A DNA stretch of 64,000 bases, taken from the NCBI GenBank assembly GCA_963829575.1, contig CAWHJF010000016.1:248001-312000 (forward strand), in the 5' to 3' direction. Below are positions 36,589-44,853 of the stretch, in pieces. How positions within the stretch are numbered: the stretch's first letter is position 1; each line of letters begins with the position of its first letter. The notes under the pieces were generated by a model. That model did no database searches. It worked only from the letters and a program-made list of their open reading frames with translations, and had not been told where the DNA came from. Position numbers and translations under genes: made by a program. The stretch is from KACC-23026 sp963829575. GTDB taxonomy: Bacteria > Bacillota > Bacilli > Bacillales > Sporolactobacillaceae.

Positions 36589-36918
36589 ATGGATATGAAG
36601 CAATTTTCATCCCATGCCATTGAGTATTTTTTTATTGCGTTCGGGGTTTTAATAGGAGGGGCGTTACTAAGTGGTGTCGGTGCTTTTCTTGTGAACAAAC
36701 CGCCTCTTGTCAACATGTCAGAATGGGCTCAACGACTTAATATTTGGGCAGTTGTGGCCGCTATGGGCGGTTCAATGGACACACTTGAAAACTTAGAACG
36801 AGGGATCTTGAGTGGCATTCCTGTAGAAGTAGTTAAACAGGTTCTTTTGCTCATCGCAGCCATGCTAGGCGCTCATACCGCAACCATCGTAGTTCATTGG
36901 CTCACTCAGGAGCAGTAA
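36589..36918 (+). CDS. ytrH: Sporulation protein YtrH
   Basis: 109-aa membrane protein with three hydrophobic segments (about 11-35, 46-62 and 80-102). It matches the YtrH family (FGVLIGGALLSGVGAFLVNKPPL; INIWAVVAAMGG-like). In B. subtilis, ytrHI is transcribed by sigma-E in the mother cell and is needed for spores of normal resistance. A possible sigma-E -10 (CATATATT, 36531-36538) with a weak ACATACC upstream is present. GGAAGGTG precedes the ATG. Confidence 0.9.
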   Translation: MDMKQFSSHAIEYFFIAFGVLIGGALLSGVGAFLVNKPPLVNMSEWAQRLNIWAVVAAMGGSMDTLENLERGILSGIPVEVVKQVLLLIAAMLGAHTATIVVHWLTQEQ

Positions 36919-36921
36919 GGG

Positions 36922-37431
36922 ATGCGGATACCTCCTTACTACAACGATCCGGCTTGGCAACGCTTCTTTGCTGGTTTTATAATTGGGGCGTTAATCGGTT
37001 TCGCCATCTTTGTTTACCTAAATGGAATCAATCAAGAACGTCAACTCAAAATCATTGCCCAACAGAAAAAACAAATCACAACGCTTGAGGACCATCTTAA
37101 CACACTTCGTGAAGAAGAAGATCAACAGAATAAAGAACTTGAGAAGAAACTCACAATTCAGTCTATTACGATTAAAATCGATAAAAGCCCTAAGGTTACC
37201 CTAGACGGCATTAAAGAGCTTGATATCAAAGAAAAAATTTATAAACAACTCAGTACATTAATTGGGGATGATGTGAGTTCCGTCTCGAACAATCGGGAAC
37301 TCATTTTCAATGCCGTAAACAATCAACCTTTTCTAATTGAAGACAAAATCTATTACGCGAAGGTCAAAAGCGTGACGATCTATTCAGAGCTTCTAATCCA
37401 CATCATCATAGACAAAGAGCAAATCCGCTAA
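36922..37431 (+). CDS. ytrI: Sporulation protein YtrI
   Basis: 169 aa with one N-terminal membrane helix (about 14-36), a coiled coil (about 38-76: ERQLKIIAQQKKQITTLEDH onward) and a C-terminal globular part outside the mother-cell membrane. It begins 3 bases after ytrH stops, so the pair is one transcript. The family is found only in spore formers; its molecular role is unknown. Confidence 0.88.
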   Translation: MRIPPYYNDPAWQRFFAGFIIGALIGFAIFVYLNGINQERQLKIIAQQKKQITTLEDHLNTLREEEDQQNKELEKKLTIQSITIKIDKSPKVTLDGIKELDIKEKIYKQLSTLIGDDVSSVSNNRELIFNAVNNQPFLIEDKIYYAKVKSVTIYSELLIHIIIDKEQIR

Positions 37432-37595
37432 CTCACACAAGGACAAATTCAAACGTCCTCTTAATTGAGTTGAGTAGGCTAATTCTCAAAGGGTAAAGAC
37501 GCCTCCTCTCCCAAAACACCTAAAGGTAGCACTCAGATCCAAGAAAAGGACGAGGTGTGGTGTTAGAGAGAGGAGATTTTTTTGAGCTGGCTCTT

Positions 37596-38537
37596 TTAGT
37601 TTTCTACTTTAAAGGTTTTGCAAAGTTCCTCCAAGTCATGGACAATTTGGTCACACGTCTCCCAATTATAAACGGAAGCCCCACTTGCCATTGGATGGCC
37701 CCCTCCGTTATAGGTTGCTGCCAGCTCATTAATCACAGGTCCTTTAGATCTTAAACGCACCCGAATTTGATCAGATTCTTCTACAAAAAAAACCCAAGCA
37801 AGTAAGCCTTCTAAGCTCGCAAATGTATTGACAAGGTTTGACGCCTCTTGAGGCGTGACACCATGGCTGTCCAACACTAATTTTGTGAGGCGCATATGCC
37901 CCAATCCCCCGGCCAAGAGCTCAAAATGTTGAAGGACATAGCCTTGAAACCTCATCAATTTAAGAGTAACAGAGTCCATATGATCATTAAGTCTCTGCGC
38001 GTTAAACGATTTTTCAAGCAATTGCGCGGCTGACCGATGGGTGAATGGGGTGGTGTTATTATAGAGGAACCGACCTGTATCACCGACAATCCCCGCATAC
38101 AAAACGCGCGCTGCTCGGTCGGTCAAAACGAGTTCGGTGTGGGTTTGATAAAGTGACGCGATCATCTCGCTCACTGAACTTGCCGATGTGTCCACCCACA
38201 ACCAATCGCCATATGGATCCATATTTGGGTGATGATCAATTTTCAATAGCCTGGCCCCTTGTTTGTACCTCGAATCACTGATGCGTTCTTGGTTCGCTGT
38301 GTCACACACAATGACCAGCGCTCCCTCATAGTCATGATCAGAAATGGAATCCATTTTAGCGAGAAATTGGAGCGATTCGATTTCTTCGCCCACTATATAG
38401 ACCTTTTTTTCAGGGTAATGATCTTGGATTAAATAAGCAAGACCCGCTTGTGACCCAATGGCATCGGGATCTGGACGCACGTGGCGGTGAATAATAATCG
38501 TATCATGGGCTTTGATTTCGTTAAACAAGGTTTGCAT
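37596..38537 (-). CDS. nrnA: Bifunctional oligoribonuclease / pAp phosphatase NrnA (DHH family)
   Basis: Degrades 2-5-mer RNAs, including pGpG, and dephosphorylates pAp. 313 aa, the same length as B. subtilis NrnA. The DHH domain has HRHVRPDPDAIGSQAGL, VCDTANQERISD and KIDHHPNMDPYGD; the DHHA1 domain has the C-terminal GGGHPMASGASV substrate motif. The frame extends 36 codons upstream, but the ATG at 38537 has AAGGAG at 9 bases and fits the family. It is divergent from ytpI; repeat copy C lies between them. Confidence 0.96.
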   Translation of the reverse strand: MQTLFNEIKAHDTIIIHRHVRPDPDAIGSQAGLAYLIQDHYPEKKVYIVGEEIESLQFLAKMDSISDHDYEGALVIVCDTANQERISDSRYKQGARLLKIDHHPNMDPYGDWLWVDTSASSVSEMIASLYQTHTELVLTDRAARVLYAGIVGDTGRFLYNNTTPFTHRSAAQLLEKSFNAQRLNDHMDSVTLKLMRFQGYVLQHFELLAGGLGHMRLTKLVLDSHGVTPQEASNLVNTFASLEGLLAWVFFVEESDQIRVRLRSKGPVINELAATYNGGGHPMASGASVYNWETCDQIVHDLEELCKTFKVEN

Positions 38538-38630
38538 CGTCTCAGACTCCTTTTGATTTCTAACTTTCGGATTCAATTTTATGAAAACGTTTAATCTTTG
38601 CTCGCAATTCACTTGAAAAACCGCTACAAT

Positions 38631-38676
38631 AAAGTAAATCATCATTCAGTGGGGGTATTACTACCCGTTAAGGCGG
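38631..38676 (+). repeat. Dispersed two-hairpin element, copy C (internal deletion derivative)
   Basis: 46 bases that read as the left 24 and right 24 bases of copy B joined at the shared GTGGGGGT: AAAGTAAATCATCATTCAG, then GTGGGGGTATTACTACCCG, then TTAAGGCGG. Both hairpin loops and the conserved CACTTATCGG linker are missing. It lies in the divergent nrnA-ytpI promoter region. Confidence 0.8.
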
Positions 38677-38754
38677 CATAAGAGAACGCATACTTAGACT
38701 CTTATAATAAAAATGTTGAATTTGGCCGTCGATGCGGACGAACAGGAGGTTGTC

Positions 38755-39057
38755 ATGCCTACTTTTGTGATTTTAATTGTGTTAACATTTGTGGTTTTTC
38801 TTATGTATCAAGTCAAAGCCATCCGGAGCAAACATCCCCTTTTGAAAAAATTTACGCAGGCCAAAGCGAACATTGCAATCGGAGTGTTTCTCGTCTCTTT
38901 CGGTTTAAACCGACTCTTCGTCCATCCAAGCGTTTTGACTTATGTGGTCACCGGCGTGTTTGTGTTCTACGGGTTGTTTTTCGCCTATGACCATATCCGC
39001 CGCTCCCAATTTTATTATCAGCAAATTCAACAGAAAAGAAGCCAAGGGTCCTTGTGA
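38755..39057 (+). CDS. ytpI: YtpI-like small membrane protein
   Basis: 100-aa protein of the YtpI family with three hydrophobic segments (about 2-20, 42-58 and 65-82). Function unknown. The ATG at 38755 is chosen because AGGAGG is 5 bases upstream; 14 more open codons precede it without a ribosome site. Located beside nrnA, the same as in B. subtilis. Its stop codon lies inside its terminator hairpin. Confidence 0.85.
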   Translation: MPTFVILIVLTFVVFLMYQVKAIRSKHPLLKKFTQAKANIAIGVFLVSFGLNRLFVHPSVLTYVVTGVFVFYGLFFAYDHIRRSQFYYQQIQQKRSQGSL

Positions 39058-39073
39058 CACAAGGCTTCTTTTT
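39037..39073 (+). terminator. Terminator of ytpI, overlapping its stop codon
   Basis: AGAAGCC (39037-39043) pairs with GGCTTCT, with an inner TTGTG/CACAA stem, followed by TTTTTA. The ytpI TGA falls in the apical loop. Confidence 0.8.
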
Positions 39074-39140
39074 AGTAGTCCACCCTCTGTGTGGGTTTTA
39101 AGTGAGCGGTGTTTTTGCAAGTTCCGGGCATTGATTGGTA

Positions 39141-40063
39141 AATAACGGATCCTCGTGACCCTATCCCCCTCACCCATGGGGGATTCACCCAAATAACGGA
39201 TCCTTGTGGCCTCTTCTAGATTTTGTGGACTTTTGTTTCCGCTATTGCCTCAATTTCCGCTCCATCTAAAAGATTATGGACACGTCATTCCGCTATCACT
39301 CGATTTCTCAAGCATTCTTCTTACTATTTGGAAGAATAACGGATCCTCGTGACCCTATCCCCCTCGTACATGGGGGATTCACCCAAATAACGGATCCTCG
39401 TGGCCTCTTCTAGATTTTGTGGACTTTTGTTTCCGCTATTGCCTCAATTTCCGCTCCATCTGAAAGATTATGGACACGTCATTCCGCTATCACTCGATTT
39501 CTCAAGCATTCTTCTTACTATTTGGAAGAATAACGGATCCTCGTGACCCTATCCCCCTCATCCATGGGGGATTCACCCAAATAACGGATCCTCGTGGCCT
39601 CTTCTAGATTTTGTGGACTTTTGTTTCCGCTATTGCCTCAATTTCCGCTCCATCTAAAAGATTATGGACACGTCATTCCGCTATCACTCGATTTTTCAAG
39701 CATTCTTCTTACTATTTGGAAGAATAACGGATTCTCGTGCCCCTATCCCCCTCATCCTTGGGGGATTCACCCAAATAACGGATCCTCGTGGCCTCTTCTA
39801 GATTTTGTGGACTTTTGTTTCCGCTATTGCCTCAATTTCCGCTCCATCTAAAAGATTATGGACATGTCATTCCGCTATCACTCGATTTCTCAAGCATTCT
39901 TCTTACTATTTGGAAGAATAACGGATCCTCGTGACCCTATCCCCCTCATCCATGGGGGATTCACCCAAATAACGGATCCTCGTGGCCTCTTCTAGATTTT
40001 GTGGACTTTTGTTTCCGCTATTGCCTCAATTTCCGCTCCATCTGAAAGGGATAGACACGTCTC
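39141..40063. repeat. 194-bp tandem repeat array (about 4.7 units)
   Basis: Units begin with AATAACGGAT at 39141, 39335, 39529, 39723 and 39917, an exact 194-base period. Four units are complete; the fifth decays after about 40048. Units differ by only a few substitutions. Each contains two copies of AATAACGGATCCTCGTG, an ATCCCCC/GGGGGAT hairpin, and TTTCCGCTATT, TTTCCGCTCC and ATTCCGCTAT motifs. The array fills the space between the convergent ytpI and ytoI genes, ending 7 bases from the ytoI stop. ORFs inside it are products of the repeat and not genes. Confidence 0.95.
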
Positions 40064-40070
40064 GGTACAC

Positions 40071-41378
40071 TCAATGCGGAATAAACTGCGCGACTAAAAA
40101 AGCTTTTCCAACCACTTGGCCTTCATTGAACAATTCGACATCGAACTTTGCGGTTCGGCGAGTTTCTTCTAATATATTAAGCTTAATTAAAACAGAACTC
40201 TCAAGCTGAACGGGTTTAAGAAAATATAAGGTAATGGTTTCAATGACGAGATCGCCTTTCTTATGCCGGTTGAAATAGCGCCTGGCAACAGTCGTTACAA
40301 CCGTTGTGATCACACCATTTGAAAGAGAACCGAGCTGATTTGTCATCTGAGGACTTACAACAAAGCGGAAACTCTTGTCCTCCCCATCCAATTCACTCAA
40401 TTGATCTTCCACCAAGTCATCAATCGTTTCCCCAACTTGTGGTTGGCGTTGGCTCATTTGCACGGCCTTCAGAACGTCCTGTCTTGTAATAATCCCAATT
40501 AATTTGCGATTTACCCCCATGACCGGGAGACATTCAATCCCTTCCCAAATCATCAGGTGCGCAGCCGAAGCGACAGAGGTCGCTTCATTGAGTGTAATCG
40601 GATCTTTCGTCATCACCTTATCAATCGTCATATTGCGGTCTTTTCCAATAATGTCTTTTGATGTGACGATTCCGCAAAGTCGATTCGTGCCATCAATCAC
40701 GGGATAACGGCTGTGCCCGGTTAACGCATTTTGACTATGCCACTCGTCGACCTTGTCATTGATAAATAAAGTACTCGTGCGCTCCAATGGAATAAGAATA
40801 TCGGACACAAGCAAAATTTCCTTTTTGATTAATTGGTCATAAATTGCGCGGTTGATCATGGCCGCAACAGTAAACGTATCATAGGACGTTGAAATGACCG
40901 GCAATTGAAGCTGGTCCGCGAATCGTTTCACCTCGTCTGATGTATCAAATCCTCCTGTAATCAAGACAGCCGCTCCTGCTTGCAACGCATTGATGTGTGC
41001 TTGATCTCGGTTCCCGACAATCAAGAGTCCTCCCGCATCAATATAGCGCATCATGGCTTCAAGCTTCATGGCTCCGATCACAAAACGGTTTAGAGTCTTA
41101 TGCAGGCCTTCTTTTCCACCTAAAACCTGACCATCTACGATATTGACCACTTCGGCATAGGTTAGACGTTCAATATTTCCCTTATGTTTTTTCTCAATCC
41201 GAATTGTACCGACCCGCTCGATCGTGCTAACAAAGCCTTGGTTTTCGGCATCTTTAATCGCACGGTAGGCGGTCCCTTCACTTACACTTAATGCCTTAGC
41301 CACTTGCCGAACTGAGATCTTATGGCCAATCTCTAAATTTTTAATGTACTCTAAGAGCTGTTCATGTTTGGTCGCCAT
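40071..41378 (-). CDS. ytoI: YtoI: HTH, DRTGG, CBS-pair and hotdog domain regulator
   Basis: 435-aa soluble protein with four modules. A DeoR-like helix-turn-helix (about 1-65: ISVRQVAKALSVSEGTAYRAIKD) is followed by a DRTGG domain (about 70-180), a CBS pair (about 190-310: SRYPVIDGTNRLCGIVTSKD, LPVMGVNRKLIGIITRQD) and a C-terminal 4HBT-like hotdog domain (about 325-430). CBS domains bind adenine nucleotides, so this is probably a ligand-sensing transcription factor; neither ligand nor target is known. Single gene. Confidence 0.88.
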   Translation of the reverse strand: MATKHEQLLEYIKNLEIGHKISVRQVAKALSVSEGTAYRAIKDAENQGFVSTIERVGTIRIEKKHKGNIERLTYAEVVNIVDGQVLGGKEGLHKTLNRFVIGAMKLEAMMRYIDAGGLLIVGNRDQAHINALQAGAAVLITGGFDTSDEVKRFADQLQLPVISTSYDTFTVAAMINRAIYDQLIKKEILLVSDILIPLERTSTLFINDKVDEWHSQNALTGHSRYPVIDGTNRLCGIVTSKDIIGKDRNMTIDKVMTKDPITLNEATSVASAAHLMIWEGIECLPVMGVNRKLIGIITRQDVLKAVQMSQRQPQVGETIDDLVEDQLSELDGEDKSFRFVVSPQMTNQLGSLSNGVITTVVTTVARRYFNRHKKGDLVIETITLYFLKPVQLESSVLIKLNILEETRRTAKFDVELFNEGQVVGKAFLVAQFIPH

Positions 41379-41834
41379 AGTCGCTCTCCCGTCTCATTTT
41401 TCTAAATTCATTATACCGATAGATTTGGGAAAGGGAAAGACAAGGGGATACGTCCACTTGAAAAACGCCTACTTGATAAAAAAACCAACTCTTTAATGTG
41501 GATGGAAAACTCGACATTGTACAAACCCTTCTAGAAAGATTGACAATAAAATCGATAACCTCATTCATGAAGTCAGAAGTGGCCTTCAAAAACTTGATGG
41601 AACATTGTGTGGTAATTGATTTCATGCCACATGGGGAACAACCAGAAATTTGGAACCTAAAAAAAGAAAGCGCTAATCCTCAAACACACATCCTCTATAT
41701 TCTCCTCTTATCCCCTAACTTCTTAACTTCAACTACGATTTTACTTTACGAAACAAACGGCAACGGATCCTACTCTATCCGTTGCCATTTTTAATCCGTA
41801 TTCTTTTTTTAGCGAAATCTAAAAAAATCCCACT
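41379..41834. other. Intergenic region between ytoI and the ABC operon
   Basis: About 456 bases. It holds a strong hairpin (41759-41786). A 98-codon open frame on the plus strand (41498-41794) and an 88-codon one on the minus strand overlap each other, lack ribosome sites and resemble no family I know, so neither is called. The ytoI promoter should lie at the left end. Confidence 0.55.
41759..41791. terminator. Terminator at the 3' end of the GntR/ABC operon
   Basis: A perfect 10-bp stem GGCAACGGAT/ATCCGTTGCC with an 8-base loop. Plus strand continues ATTTTTAA; minus strand continues GTTTGTTTCG. It lies 45-75 bases past the last gene of the minus-strand operon. Confidence 0.75.
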
Positions 41835-42539
41835 TTATTTGATCGTCACGCTATGGTAAGACCCTTTTATTGAGACACTCTTCGGAACTTGAACGAGAAG
41901 AATTGCCTGAGTAGACGTATAAGAGAAACCGTTCCCATCTAATGGATCCATTCCTTTAAACTGAGTAAGCATAAAATCTGGAGCCATCATTGCAAAATTT
42001 AAATTTAAAGGGCTCCTTTCCTTTACCTCTAAATTACTACCATTTAAGGTACAAATGGGTGAATTCAATAGGTTAGTAACGTCAAGCGACCCAACGAACA
42101 TTCGCGTCATATATGTCTTGATCGTAATTTTCCCAGCCGACGAAGGGGTTCGTTTAACAAGGATAACGCCCTTATCGCTTTCGCTAAGCTTCGGAAGTGA
42201 CAGCGACTTCCCCTGAAAATCAAAGGTTTGTTCGCCACGTTTCACAACCCCTTTCGTTGGATCAAAAACCCCCTGATTAAGCGCATCAAAAACGATTTGC
42301 ATCCCATCCCCTACTGATGTCGCATCAGACGACAATGACGGCGTATCTGCTTTTAGATGAGTGTTCGGATTAACAAAATAGAAAGTCGTTCCAACGACAA
42401 GCATGATCCCATATCCCAATACCCATTTTTTTACGATCGATGGCGAAAGTTTCATACTCACTGATTCAGATGTCTTTTTTCTTCCTCTGAAAAGAAAGAA
42501 AAAGCCTAAGAAGAAGACCACAATCACAATCAGACTCAT
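41835..42539 (-). CDS. Membrane-anchored protein of unknown function in the GntR/ABC operon
   Basis: 234 aa. Two N-terminal hydrophobic segments (about 2-18 and 38-55) flank a short basic loop (RGRKKTSES); the remaining 175 residues are polar, beta-rich and predicted outside the membrane. No domain is recognised. Its start overlaps the stop of the permease gene (ATGA). Operon position suggests an accessory part of the transporter, as in ytr-type operons, but this is inference. Confidence 0.65.
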   Translation of the reverse strand: MSLIVIVVFFLGFFFLFRGRKKTSESVSMKLSPSIVKKWVLGYGIMLVVGTTFYFVNPNTHLKADTPSLSSDATSVGDGMQIVFDALNQGVFDPTKGVVKRGEQTFDFQGKSLSLPKLSESDKGVILVKRTPSSAGKITIKTYMTRMFVGSLDVTNLLNSPICTLNGSNLEVKERSPLNLNFAMMAPDFMLTQFKGMDPLDGNGFSYTSTQAILLVQVPKSVSIKGSYHSVTIK

Positions 42540-43282
42540 GGCCGCACCTCCATGCGCTCAGCGATAACGAGCGACATCACCATAAAGACAACTGTTGTCA
42601 CTAGAACTTTGGTTATAAAAAAGAGCGGTGACGGTTCTTTAGCAAAAAAACCAATCAGATCAACCAGAAGATTCGTATGCACTGCAGTCGTGTGAGATAA
42701 AAAGAGATCAAGGATGATTAAAACCAGAATCACAAGAATAATGGCTCGATTAAACTGCCACAAGAGACCAATCAAATAACCAGCTGATTGAATCAATAAA
42801 AGATATAATATGACGACTACAACTTCCATAAAAAAAATTTTAAAACTAAGCGGATATCCCATGACCCTATGTGAGGAATGCCAAACGAAAATGAGAGATT
42901 TGAATAATAAGCTGGCCATTGTTGCAGAAAGACCTCCAACGACACTTGTTGTGACAAGGATGAGAAATTGAGAGATCTGGCTTGTTTTTCGATTTGCGAC
43001 AAACGCATAGTGATCATTTCGATAGGCTTCTGTTGTCAGTAATATTGCAATCACGAAGGCCCAGATCATAGTAAAGGTAAGAATGATATTTCCATTATAA
43101 TTTGTCACCTGAATGGTCCAATTCCCATCACTTGATCCCGTGCTCCCTGTCCCACCAAGAGATAGGAGGAACCCAATGACCTGAACCATAGTAAGCGAAC
43201 TAAATACACCAAAATAGACTCTCATTTTTGATTGGTATTGCTTTTTAACAATCGCTCCAAAATTAACGTTCGTTAAAGACAT
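42536..43282 (-). CDS. ABC-2-like transporter permease
   Basis: 248-aa integral membrane protein with about six hydrophobic segments (about 25-45, 65-88, 105-130, 148-172, 178-198 and 222-242). It has no solute-specific motif. The ATG at 43282 is 7 bases after AAAGGAGG; two start-like codons just before it are too close. It overlaps the ATPase gene end by 20 bases. Presumed membrane partner of the ATPase; with that gene broken, this permease may have no energy source. Confidence 0.7.
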   Translation of the reverse strand: MSLTNVNFGAIVKKQYQSKMRVYFGVFSSLTMVQVIGFLLSLGGTGSTGSSDGNWTIQVTNYNGNIILTFTMIWAFVIAILLTTEAYRNDHYAFVANRKTSQISQFLILVTTSVVGGLSATMASLLFKSLIFVWHSSHRVMGYPLSFKIFFMEVVVVILYLLLIQSAGYLIGLLWQFNRAIILVILVLIILDLFLSHTTAVHTNLLVDLIGFFAKEPSPLFFITKVLVTTVVFMVMSLVIAERMEVRP

Positions 43283-44161
43283 CATCAATCCTCCTTTTGG
43301 ATGACCCCGTTAGATAGATGCATACATCCTCTGCTGAAACAGAAGTCACATTTAAACCCAATGAACACGTTTGTGTAAAATTAAACTCTCCACTTTTAAC
43401 CACTGCATAACCATATCCATTTCCTGGTTCTTGTTTATAAAGGACCTCCCGTTTCTGGGTCCAGGCTTGAACCGTTTCAATTGGACCCTCTACCACAACT
43501 GCATATTCCTTTAAATCATCCATTGAAGTATGGAGGCATAGTTTCCCTTCCTTAATCAGGATCACTTCTTCTAGTATGTCTTCAAGTTCGTTTAACAAGT
43601 GACTCGAGATGATGATCGTTCGAGGATGTTCCAGGTAATCACGCAATAAAGCTCGATAAAAATCTTTGCGAACAGAAGCATCCATTCCATTGGTTGGTTC
43701 ATCCAAGAGTGTTAAAGGACAGCGGGATGAAAGGCCCATGATCATATGAAAGGTGCTGCGCATTCCTTTTGAAAGATTTAAGTAACTTTGGTTTGGGTGA
43801 AGAGAAAAATAGGTCATTAGCCGTGTCGCAAATGTATCATCCCAATTGGAATAGAATGTACGACCAAGTTTTAAAAGCTCTTGAAGCGTTAAATCAGGTG
43901 GGAAAAGCATCTTTTCGTCAACCAATATCGAGTTGGCTGAAACAGTTAAATTATTAAAAGGTTCATGTGAGAAAACCTGTAAACTTCCTGAAGTCCGCTT
44001 CGTATAACCGGCTAAAATATTTAAAAGGGTTGATTTACCTGCCCCGTTTCGTCCAATTAAACCGATTATTTTATTTTCTCTCTAGCGTAAAAGACAGTCA
44101 ATTTAACGCATGCTCCTTACGTATACTTTTTCGTGAGATTCTGACACTCAATTACGTTCAT
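43263..44161 (-). pseudogene. ABC transporter ATP-binding protein, disrupted N-terminus (YtrB-like)
   Basis: The ATG at 44161 overlaps the gntR stop (ATGA) and reads MNVIECQNLTKKYT, then hits TAA at 44119-44117. The reading continues one frame over as KEHALN, meets TGA at 44100-44098, goes on as LSFTLER, and then shifts again by one A in an A-rich run near 44076. From there the frame is open to 43263 with Walker A GRNGAGKST (about 44028-44054), an LSKGM signature, LLDEPTNGMD and the H-loop ISSHL. No ATG, GTG or TTG lies in the final frame before Walker A, so no complete ATPase can be made by normal initiation. Sequencing error is possible for one lesion but unlikely for all three. Confidence 0.82.
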
Positions 44162-44559
44162 TGGTTATCCCCCCGGTCTTCTCGTTGTAATTGAAATTCT
44201 GAGCGTACCAATTCCAATAATTCCTGTTCTCCTACATTTAATCGGCCTGCTTCTGTCACACTATCTTTTATAAGTCGTTTTAAGGTTTGTTCTTTTCTTT
44301 TTTCGGTGATCAAGCGATATGCCTCTTCAGTCACAAACATGCCAAGCCCTCTCTTTTTGTAAAGAACGGACGCATCAGCTAACATGGCAAGACCTTTTGC
44401 CGCTGTTGCCGGATTAATCGTCAACATTTCAGCGAGTTGATACTGGGAATACACTTTCTCATCTTTCTTTAAGTGACCATTCAGTATTTCTGTTTCGAGC
44501 CATTCTGCAATTTGCACATAGATCGGCTTCGGACTGTTCGAATTTATGATCAAAATCAT
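44158..44559 (-). CDS. GntR-family regulator (YtrA subfamily)
   Basis: 133-aa short GntR protein. The winged helix (about 5-75) has PKPIYVQIAEWLETEI, YSQYQLAEMLTINPATAAKGLAMLA and RGLGMFV. It has only a short C-terminal tail, as in YtrA-type regulators of ABC operons. An ATG at 44559 or a TTG at 44553 could be the start; AGGGG is 3 or 9 bases upstream, so the TTG may be used. First gene of the ABC operon, and probably autoregulating through the palindrome at 44589-44610. Confidence 0.9.
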   Translation of the reverse strand: MILIINSNSPKPIYVQIAEWLETEILNGHLKKDEKVYSQYQLAEMLTINPATAAKGLAMLADASVLYKKRGLGMFVTEEAYRLITEKRKEQTLKRLIKDSVTEAGRLNVGEQELLELVRSEFQLQREDRGDNQ

Positions 44560-44588
44560 CCACCCCTTTAGGTGACACAAGTGGCATA

Positions 44589-44637
44589 GTGCATTACCGA
44601 TGTAATGTACTATACTTTAGTTATCGAAATAAATCAA
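44589..44637 (-). promoter_or_regulatory. Promoter and palindromic operator of the GntR/ABC operon
   Basis: Minus strand TTGATT (44637-44632), 17-base spacer, TATAGT (44614-44609). Overlapping the -10 and start point is an inverted repeat, arms GTGCATTAC and GTAATGTAC around CGAT (44589-44610), one mismatch in 9 bp. This is the expected form and place for a GntR repressor site. Confidence 0.78.
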
Positions 44638-44803
44638 TAAATTGCGAATTTATATTTTTTCAAGAGGTTAATCTAACTCAAGCGGCACTAATTGCTATTA
44701 TTGGATGAGAAAATCATGGAAGGGTCTTACCTTGGGGGATTTGCGCACACAACTGAGCGGAACACCACTTATTTTTTTGCGCGCAAGCATCGCCTTTCCT
44801 AAT

Positions 44804-44832
44804 ATAAAAAGCCCGCTACTCTATAGCGGGCT
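44804..44832 (-). terminator. Terminator of ytkL
   Basis: Minus strand AGCCCGCTA...TAGCGGGCT hairpin followed by TTTTTAT, 20 bases past the ytkL stop. Confidence 0.92.
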
Positions 44833-44853
44833 GCCCTTGTTTCTGCTTTAATT

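Noticed and set aside
39141..40063. CRISPR array
   Set aside because: The repeated unit is the full 194 bases with no unique spacers, and no cas genes are near.
39594..40209. ORFs of 75-85 codons beginning MASSRFCGLLFPLLPQ, repeated 388 bases apart
   Set aside because: They are readings of the 194-bp tandem array, without ribosome sites, and recur with the repeat. They are not genes.
41498..41794. A 98-codon open frame on the plus strand between ytoI and the ABC operon
   Set aside because: No ribosome site, AT-rich composition, runs into the operon terminator, and resembles no family known to me.
43263..44161. Programmed frameshifting of the ABC ATPase
   Set aside because: At least two shifts plus an extra in-frame TGA would have to be bypassed, and no slippery heptamer with a stem was seen. 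Decay is simpler.
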